Positions 58,415-64,000 of a DNA stretch of 64,000 nt are shown here, one piece after another. The stretch comes from Sporosarcina luteola (lineage in GTDB: Bacteria > Bacillota > Bacilli > Bacillales_A > Planococcaceae). The translations under genes and the position numbers were made by a program. The DNA lies in the NCBI RefSeq assembly GCF_023715585.1, contig NZ_JAMBOK010000004.1, positions 62,001 through 126,000 on the forward strand. Reading direction: 5' to 3'. The notes below the pieces were generated by a model, which saw nothing but the letters and a program-made list of their open reading frames with translations, had not been told where the DNA came from and did no database searches. Each line of letters begins with the position of its first letter. The first letter of the stretch is position 1.

Positions 58415-59686
58415 ATGAGCGGATATAACGCAGTATCAGCAAAAAATACAGAAAATGCACCAAGCGGTAACGGTCTATTTTCACATTCAGTAGCTTTCTC
58501 TCACTACAATAACCTTTCAGCTCAATTGCCTGTAGATCCATCAACAGGTAAATTGGTTGCTGGCGGCATAACTGAGCAAGCGAAACAGTGCTTTACGAAC
58601 ATTAAGTCAATCGTAGACAGCATCGGTCATGTTATGAGCGATATCGTTCGAATCACAGTATTCGTGAAAGATATTAAAGACGTTGATGCAGTTAACAAAG
58701 TTTATAAAACATTCTTCCCAACTTATGTTCCTGCACGCACAAATGTTGCAGTTGCAGCTTTGCCAATGGATGCTATGGTGCAAGTTGAAGCACTTCTTTC
58801 ACACGGTGAAGGTTCAATTCCAAATGCTCCACAAGCAGGCGATCTTGTTAAGCTTACGAATAACACTGCGAATGCGCCTACATGTGCATTATCTACTCAA
58901 ACTGTCGCTTTCTCTCATTACAATTACCTTTCAGCTCAATTGCCGATCGATCCACAAACTGGAAGATTCGTAATTGGCGGTGTACAAGAGCAAGCAAGAC
59001 AGTGCTTGAAAAATATCAAAGCAATTTTAGAAAGCATCGACGTTCCTTTTGACGATATCGTTAAAATGACGGTCTTCGTTACAGACCTTAAGGATATGGA
59101 AGCGGTAAATGAAGTGTATTCAACATTCTTCCCAGACTCCGCTATCGCTAGAACTGTTGCATACGTCCCTGCACGTACAGTAGTTGAAGCTGCAGATCTA
59201 CCAATGGGTGCTTTAGTACAAATGGAAGCAGTCGTATCTCACGGAGATGGAACGCCTCCACAAGCTATTGAAGACAGACATGGAATCGTAATCTGGGCAA
59301 ACAACACTGAAAATGCACCTAAGAATTCCCTATCTACTCAAACTGTAGCGTTCTCACATTACAATCACCTTTCAGGTCAATTACCTTTAGATGCAAAAAC
59401 AGGTAAATTGGTAGCTGGTGGCGTAAAAGAACAAACTGAACAGTGCTTGAAAAATGTTAAGGCGATTGTTGAAAGCATCAACCACGTTATGGAAGATATC
59501 GTTAAAGTAAATATCTTCGTTAAAAATATCGAGGATATGGATGCTGTAGACGAAGTTTACAAAACATTCTTCCCAGGCGGAGTTCCTGCACGCAGAACAG
59601 TTGGCGTATCGGCATTGCCTGAAGACGCTTTAATCCAAATCGATGTTGTTGTATCTAATGCTGAAGGAACACCTCCACAAGCGTAA
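58415..59686 (+). CDS. Three-in-one RidA (YjgF/YER057c/UK114) protein
   Basis: 423 residues made of three tandem RidA domains (about 1-130, 140-280, 285-423). Each has AFSHYN(N/Y/H)LS(A/G)QLP, a (C)(L/F)xN(I/V)KxI(V/L)(D/E)SI helix and a (V)PAR segment with the Arg that binds the substrate carboxylate. Normal RidA is about 125 residues and works as a homotrimer with active sites between subunits. The second unit carries an extra about 8 residues before VPART. RidA deaminates 2-aminoacrylate from serine/threonine dehydratases. AAAAGGGG upstream of the ATG. Confidence 0.92.
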   Translation: MSGYNAVSAKNTENAPSGNGLFSHSVAFSHYNNLSAQLPVDPSTGKLVAGGITEQAKQCFTNIKSIVDSIGHVMSDIVRITVFVKDIKDVDAVNKVYKTFFPTYVPARTNVAVAALPMDAMVQVEALLSHGEGSIPNAPQAGDLVKLTNNTANAPTCALSTQTVAFSHYNYLSAQLPIDPQTGRFVIGGVQEQARQCLKNIKAILESIDVPFDDIVKMTVFVTDLKDMEAVNEVYSTFFPDSAIARTVAYVPARTVVEAADLPMGALVQMEAVVSHGDGTPPQAIEDRHGIVIWANNTENAPKNSLSTQTVAFSHYNHLSGQLPLDAKTGKLVAGGVKEQTEQCLKNVKAIVESINHVMEDIVKVNIFVKNIEDMDAVDEVYKTFFPGGVPARRTVGVSALPEDALIQIDVVVSNAEGTPPQA

Positions 59687-59717
59687 TTACAACTAGACAG
59701 TATCACGAAATAACAAA

Positions 59718-59756
59718 GAGAGGACCGTCCCTTAGGTAGGGAGGTCCTCGTTTTTT
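59718..59756. terminator. Convergent terminator (ridA / hydroxylase)
   Basis: GAGGACCgTCCC with GGGAgGTCCTC and TTTTTT. Its right end overlaps the stop codon region of the hydroxylase gene on the other strand. Confidence 0.85.
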
Positions 59757-60381
59757 ATCTGTATTTTTTCTTTCTCATCCATTGTGTTGCTACCCATTTT
59801 TCGCCGGTTATAACGGGTGCACCGCCATGTAAAGTTAACTCATTCAGATCTTGATCGTTATAGAAATACTCGAAGTACACTGCCATGCCCTTTTTAGGTG
59901 ATACTGAAAAATTCAGCTTAGGGAAATACGTTTCTCCACCTTGTTCTACATCGTTTAAATACATGACGAGCGTACTGATTCTATTATTGTCTGCTGTTTT
60001 AAAGAAATCATGGTGAGCCTTGTACTGTTGACCGGGAGCATACTGAAGGATTTGAAGGCCTTCTCCATGTTCAATCGGGATATTCATAATGGAAGAGACT
60101 CTCTTTTCGACTCGAGAAACAACTTCGTTTTCACTTTCTTCAATAAACATACTACTGCTTGTCCTCAGTTCGTTTACTTCGCGTGTTGTACCAATTTTTG
60201 AACGTTTCATCTTGTCCTTAGACAATTTGATCAGTTCATCACACTCTTCGTCACTTAACACATTTCCTAAAACTACGATCAATGGCTCCTCAAGTCTTAC
60301 GACTATATCAATCTCTCTGTCCGTACTAATTTTACTTCCTGTGTGATCAAATATCGTTATCTCTTTATTTTCCGCTATCAT
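59755..60381 (-). CDS. 2-oxoglutarate/Fe(II) oxygenase, prolyl 4-hydroxylase-like
   Basis: 208 residues. Iron and cosubstrate sites: HHDFF (H-x-D), distal His in LTLHGGAPVITGEKW with the Lys that binds 2-oxoglutarate. Closest recognised class is the bacterial prolyl 4-hydroxylase alpha-subunit fold known from Bacillus. Substrate unknown. ATG at 60381 with GAGGTGG 7 bases upstream. A decayed copy of the 3' end lies at 40236-40345. Confidence 0.88.
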   Translation of the reverse strand: MIAENKEITIFDHTGSKISTDREIDIVVRLEEPLIVVLGNVLSDEECDELIKLSKDKMKRSKIGTTREVNELRTSSSMFIEESENEVVSRVEKRVSSIMNIPIEHGEGLQILQYAPGQQYKAHHDFFKTADNNRISTLVMYLNDVEQGGETYFPKLNFSVSPKKGMAVYFEYFYNDQDLNELTLHGGAPVITGEKWVATQWMRKKKYR

Positions 60382-60563
60382 CTTCAAACCACCTCGTAGA
60401 CGATTCTTAAAACCAATGCATTTTAGGTAATGAGTATGCGTAATTTATCGGTCTTATCTTCCTTTTGGAAGTAAATTCAATTTATTTTAGCACGTAATTT
60501 TACATATCGCAAACTTGTGGGTATTTGAAAGAGGGGTACTTGTCGGAATCTTCACGATGAATA

Positions 60564-60606
60564 AAAGAGAGGTTGGAAAATGGAGTTCATTTTCCAACCT
60601 CTCTTT
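60564..60606. terminator. Perfect 19-bp terminator hairpin
   Basis: 60564-60582 pairs exactly with 60588-60606 (GAGAGGTTGGAAAATG arm, 5-base loop). It lies just after the Dus stop on the minus strand, with T-run on that strand. Confidence 0.9.
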
Positions 60607-60624
60607 GTGGTTTAGTAATTCGTC

Positions 60625-61602
60625 TTACGCCAATTCCTTCTCCAAAACTTCCTTCACCAATTCCCGCACCTCATCCGTCGACTTCGTATCCATCAATCGA
60701 TTCCTCAACTCACCAGCACCCCTAAACCCGCGAATATAGATTTTGAAGAAGCGGACAAGTGGTTTGTATGGACGCGGTTCGAGTTCGTTTGAGTATTTAT
60801 CGTGGAGGTCCAGGTGCAGCAGTAATAAATCGAGATATTCTTTTACGCTGCGTTCTGTTGGTTCCTGTTCAAAAGCAAAGGGATTCGTAAATACACCGCG
60901 GCCGATCATGACGCCGTCCACGCCGTATTGTTCAACTAATTTCAATCCTGTTGCGCGATCTGGGATATCTCCATTAATCGTTAACAATGTATTAGGCGCA
61001 ATCTCATCCCGCAGTTTTTTTATTTCCGGAATCAGTTCCCAGTGTGCATCGGCTTTGCTCATTTCTTTCCTTGTGCGAAGGTGGATGGAAAGATTGGCGA
61101 TGTCTTGTTTCAATACATGTCCTAACCAATCGCGCCATTCATCAATTTCACTGTAGCCTAATCTTGTTTTGACACTGACTGGCAATCCACCGGCTTTCGC
61201 GGCTTGAATAAGTTCTGCCGCTACTTCCGGGCGTTGGATTAATCCAGCACCTTTTCCGTTGGCTGCAACGTTAGGAACGGGGCATCCCATGTTCAGATCG
61301 ATGCCACGAAAACCAAGTTTTTTCATATCAATGCTCATCTGTGAAAAGAACTCAGGTTTATCGCCCCAAATATGAGCGACAATCGGTTGCTCATCTTCCG
61401 TGAACGTCAACCGGCCGCGCACACTATCCCTTCCCTCGGGGTGGCAATAGCTTTCCGTATTCGTGAACTCCGTGAAGAACACATCCGGTCTTGCAGCTGC
61501 GCTAATGACGTGACGAAACACGACATCTGTCACATCTTCCATTGGTGCTAATATAAAAAACGGCTTCGGCAAATCAAGCCAAAAATTATCTTCGTTACTC
61601 AT
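60625..61602 (-). CDS. tRNA-dihydrouridine synthase
   Basis: 325-residue FMN TIM-barrel. [30 protein letters not shown] (catalytic Cys of NMGCP), VSVKTRLGY and GVMIGRG are visible. Reduces uridine in tRNA D-loops. I chose the ATG at 61602 with AGGAGG upstream; the longer frame has no RBS. Resembles the Dus proteins often named DusC/DusB-like; subclass not decided. Confidence 0.93.
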   Translation of the reverse strand: MSNEDNFWLDLPKPFFILAPMEDVTDVVFRHVISAAARPDVFFTEFTNTESYCHPEGRDSVRGRLTFTEDEQPIVAHIWGDKPEFFSQMSIDMKKLGFRGIDLNMGCPVPNVAANGKGAGLIQRPEVAAELIQAAKAGGLPVSVKTRLGYSEIDEWRDWLGHVLKQDIANLSIHLRTRKEMSKADAHWELIPEIKKLRDEIAPNTLLTINGDIPDRATGLKLVEQYGVDGVMIGRGVFTNPFAFEQEPTERSVKEYLDLLLLHLDLHDKYSNELEPRPYKPLVRFFKIYIRGFRGAGELRNRLMDTKSTDEVRELVKEVLEKELA

Positions 61603-61714
61603 GTTAGTTCCTCCTGTTGCAATGCAAGTTCTTTTGCTCATCAAATAGTATCATTTTTTAATGCCTTATGCACTGATCCATTCCTGGCTAATTGATCAAG
61701 GGCTCCATTCCTTC

Positions 61715-62068
61715 CTACAAAGGCCCTTTAGTGCTGCTAGCTCCGCTTTGTCCTGGTCCGAATAAATTCAAAATTACCACTCCAACAAGTATGAATGTGA
61801 TTCCGACAATGCTAGCCAAATTTATTTTTTCCTTCCAGATGCTAACTGAAATGATCACCGTAGCAACAATTCCAATGCCTGACCAAATCGCATACGCAGT
61901 ATTTAAAGGGATTGTTTTCAAGGACAAGGATAAAAAGAAAAAGCAGCTAATGAAAGCAATGACAACCCCCAGTGTAGGGAACAGTTTTGTAAATCCCTCA
62001 GAGGCTTTTAACAAAGAAGTGCCAATTAGCTCGAGAGATATAGAAAGCGCTAAATATAGATAGGACAT
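61715..62068 (-). CDS. Small multidrug resistance (SMR) family transporter
   Basis: 117 residues, four helices. The essential Glu of helix 1 is present (SLELIGTSLLKASEGF, Glu13), and YAIWSGIG and ISVSIWKEKIN match EmrE/QacE relatives. Proton-coupled export of cationic drugs or small amines. AGGAGG before the ATG at 62068. Single gene here, whereas some SMR proteins come in pairs. Confidence 0.9.
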   Translation of the reverse strand: MSYLYLALSISLELIGTSLLKASEGFTKLFPTLGVVIAFISCFFFLSLSLKTIPLNTAYAIWSGIGIVATVIISVSIWKEKINLASIVGITFILVGVVILNLFGPGQSGASSTKGPL

Positions 62069-62284
62069 CGGTAAATTTCCTCCTAAAGCATGTGAGAGTG
62101 TAGCCATTACTAATAATCCCATTGTACCGTCCATACATTTTTAATCAAATGCTTGGGCCCTGGAATCTTAATTGTGATAAATAACAGATTACTTCATCTA
62201 TTCCCGGCATGTAAGTGATATACTTCTTATATAAAACTTGAAAAATTTTACTAATGAGACGTCTGACCGAAGGAGACTACCATT

Positions 62285-63145
62285 ATGAACAAGTGGCTAT
62301 TTGCATTTTTAGTCGTATTGACAACATCTTTAATGGGGTCTGCTTTCACGATTGGAAAGATTGGACTTTCATACGCTACACCGATCATGTTGGTCGCACT
62401 GCGTTTTCTACTCGCTGGGAGCCTTATGGCGATTATTGTAAAGTGTTTAAGAATCCCATATCCGAAGCGTGCTTCGGATTGGCTGAAAATAGCATTGATT
62501 GGATTTTTTCAAACGGCAGCTGTCATGGGATGCATCTTTGTCAGTTTGCGCACCATAACAGCGGGGCAATCATCTATATTAACATTTACGAATCCACTAC
62601 TGGTTGTCCTATTTGGAACCCTTTTCATGAAAATGTCGTATAGTTTGCGACAATGGTTTGGCGTTATATTGGGTTTTATTGGCGTTCTGATCACGCTTGG
62701 TGCACAGGTAGACTTGCGAATTGGAACACTTTATGGTTTTCTATCAGCCATTTCATGGGCTATCGGCACTCTATTAATTAAAAAGTGGGGCACACAAATA
62801 AATACCTGGGTACTAACGGCGTATCAAATGCTGTTCGGAGGTCTTATTTTGTTCGTTGGCAGTTTTCTATTAGAAGACCCTTCGTTTCAAATTACCCCAG
62901 TATCGGTTGCCATTTTAGTATGGCTGGCTATAATGGCTTCCATTGTACAATTTGCAGTTTGGTTTTACCTTCTACAGAAAGGCGACCCGGGAAAGACAAG
63001 TGCATTTTTATTTTTAGCTCCATTTTTCGGAGTTCTTACGGGCTGGTTGTTATTGGACGAAATGATTTCTTGGAACGTAATTTTGGGCGGGGGTTGTATA
63101 TTTATTGGCATCTTCCTTGTGAATTGGATGGCTAAGGTAAGGTAG
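62285..63145 (+). CDS. EamA/DMT-family transporter
   Basis: 286 residues, ten hydrophobic helices in two EamA repeats (about 5-135 and 145-280; the second has SAISWAIGTLLIKKWG). Typical exporters of amino acids or metabolites; substrate unknown. GAAGGAG upstream of the ATG. Confidence 0.9.
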   Translation: MNKWLFAFLVVLTTSLMGSAFTIGKIGLSYATPIMLVALRFLLAGSLMAIIVKCLRIPYPKRASDWLKIALIGFFQTAAVMGCIFVSLRTITAGQSSILTFTNPLLVVLFGTLFMKMSYSLRQWFGVILGFIGVLITLGAQVDLRIGTLYGFLSAISWAIGTLLIKKWGTQINTWVLTAYQMLFGGLILFVGSFLLEDPSFQITPVSVAILVWLAIMASIVQFAVWFYLLQKGDPGKTSAFLFLAPFFGVLTGWLLLDEMISWNVILGGGCIFIGIFLVNWMAKVR

Positions 63146-63217
63146 AGATTGCAAATGGAAATTGTCTATTCAAAGGGTTAATTTGCCCTAAAAGTAATAA
63201 GAGAGGATTTGTAGAAT

Positions 63218-63520
63218 ATGAAAGTAAGTATACATAATGCTTTACTGATTTCCGGTATAGTTATCGGACTCTTATTTGCAACGGTTTTAGGTATCTATGC
63301 TCAAGACTTTTCTTACTACTTGAATGACCATTACCCGACAGTTGAATTAACAACCGCAATAACAATCTTTACTTTTCTTAGTATTGGATTGTACGTGCTA
63401 ATTCCACTGCTATTATTGATTTTCAAAAAACTTAATCCAATTTACCTTATTGCGTGTGTCCTACTAGGTCTGCCGATTTCACTGTGGTCATTTTTTGTCT
63501 GGGCGATGTGGATGGGATGA
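63218..63520 (+). CDS. Three-helix membrane protein, 100 aa, unknown
   Basis: ATG with AGAGAGGA upstream. Three hydrophobic helices (about 8-28, 43-66, 72-97) and short loops. No motif recognised. 63521-63708 has no gene. Confidence 0.65.
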   Translation: MKVSIHNALLISGIVIGLLFATVLGIYAQDFSYYLNDHYPTVELTTAITIFTFLSIGLYVLIPLLLLIFKKLNPIYLIACVLLGLPISLWSFFVWAMWMG

Positions 63521-63708
63521 ATATACATCGGTTAGGAAAGGGAGGCAGTCCAACATGACGCTAAACGATAAGGTAATAGAGAACGCTAATCCCTGAATAG
63601 CAGAGACAAGTCGGTGTTCTATTTTCGAAGATGTATGCAGGCAAATGGATTTGGCGAAAACTGCATTCAGTGCTGATTGTTTTTGATTAATGAAGAAGGA
63701 GGGGTTGA

Positions 63709-64000
63709 ATGTTAAATCGAGTCATTCAGCAATTCAAATTGAATGTGTTATCAATTAATGAAGTTGAAGATTCCCATAGTTCAACAGTTTATAAATGCAA
63801 CTTGGATAATGGGGAAGTTGTATTTGTGAAAATACCTTACACAATATTGAAATGTCAACGGGAGTTGGAAGCCTATGAAATCTTAAAAGATAGAGTTTCC
63901 ATTCCTGAAATGTTGGATTATTGGTCTGGTGATGAAGAGTGTCCCGGTGCGTTCTTATTATCTGAATTAAGGGGGCACCCCCTTACAAATAAAGATCTAC
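63709..64000 (+). CDS. Aminoglycoside phosphotransferase-like kinase, 5' part
   Basis: Starts with ATG after AGGAGGGG and runs off the window end (97 codons seen). YKCNLDNGEVVFVKIPY gives the beta-strands and the ATP-site Lys of an APH/choline-kinase fold; LKCQRELEAYEIL is the following helix with the conserved Glu, and FLLSEL is the hinge. Substrate class cannot be judged without the catalytic loop, which lies outside. Confidence 0.75.
   Translation, partial: MLNRVIQQFKLNVLSINEVEDSHSSTVYKCNLDNGEVVFVKIPYTILKCQRELEAYEILKDRVSIPEMLDYWSGDEECPGAFLLSELRGHPLTNKDL

Noticed and set aside
62069..62284. Guanidine (ykkC-type) riboswitch upstream of the SMR gene
   Set aside because: Looked for the conserved ACGR and GG-rich blocks on the minus strand and found none.

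Overview
The window reads as a chromosomal segment of a low-to-mid GC, SLH-domain-bearing endospore-former-type Firmicute. Gene content and order match the Bacillus trxB-yvcI-rapZ-yvcK-whiA-crh-clpP / cggR-gapA-pgk-tpiA-gpmI-eno / secG-estA-rnr-smpB-ssrA backbone. The S-layer-homology protein and a GC-rich intergenic repeat with cores like gctttccgcggg and cgcttttcccgc suggest Planococcaceae, perhaps Sporosarcina. That genus guess is inference; no marker gene was compared.

1-23.8 kb is conserved core: thioredoxin reductase; a RapZ/YvcK/WhiA/Crh cluster linked to carbon flux and envelope control; ClpP behind a CtsR operator; LemA/TPM membrane genes; the CggR-controlled lower glycolysis operon; SecG; carboxylesterase; RNase R; SmpB; and tmRNA. 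The order is broken once. Between trxB and the Nudix gene lie about 3 kb of AT-rich genes: a TPR-type regulator whose stop codon overlaps the start of a 42-codon secreted-peptide gene (an NprR/NprX- or Rap/Phr-like quorum-sensing layout), with two secreted proteins and a small membrane protein transcribed divergently.

23.8-33.2 kb is a genomic island integrated in the 3' end of ssrA. The tmRNA 3' end is repeated (23/24) at its far side. Paired 11-bp direct repeats lie just inside both ends, and a truncated tyrosine integrase lies next to ssrA. A second integrase C-terminal fragment follows the right repeat, so two islands were probably stacked at this site. Cargo is a SIR2-HerA anti-phage pair followed by a compact three-gene module: a HIRAN protein, a free-standing copy of that protein's N-terminal domain, and a sacsin-like GHKL ATPase with a PD-(D/E)xK-like tail. 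The module may be a second, undescribed defence unit.

33-64 kb is a patchwork of accessory and metabolic genes. It holds a Cys-rich (copper-binding type) protein and a YdhK-like lipoprotein, a polysaccharide deacetylase, an M20 amidohydrolase with an amino-acid ABC importer, a threonine aldolase-type enzyme, rifampin ADP-ribosyltransferase and an LtaS-type synthase. It also holds a lysine permease behind a lysine riboswitch and terminator, an SLH propeller protein, a Rieske oxygenase with a permease under a perfect cre site, and a metallophosphoesterase. A class A PBP with a charged tail, SstT, a three-in-one RidA protein, a prolyl-4-hydroxylase-like enzyme, Dus, SMR and EamA transporters follow, with the start of an APH-type kinase at the window edge. 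Decayed fragments (a second hydroxylase copy, an MFS start, an XRE regulator) and repeated hairpins show ongoing rearrangement.
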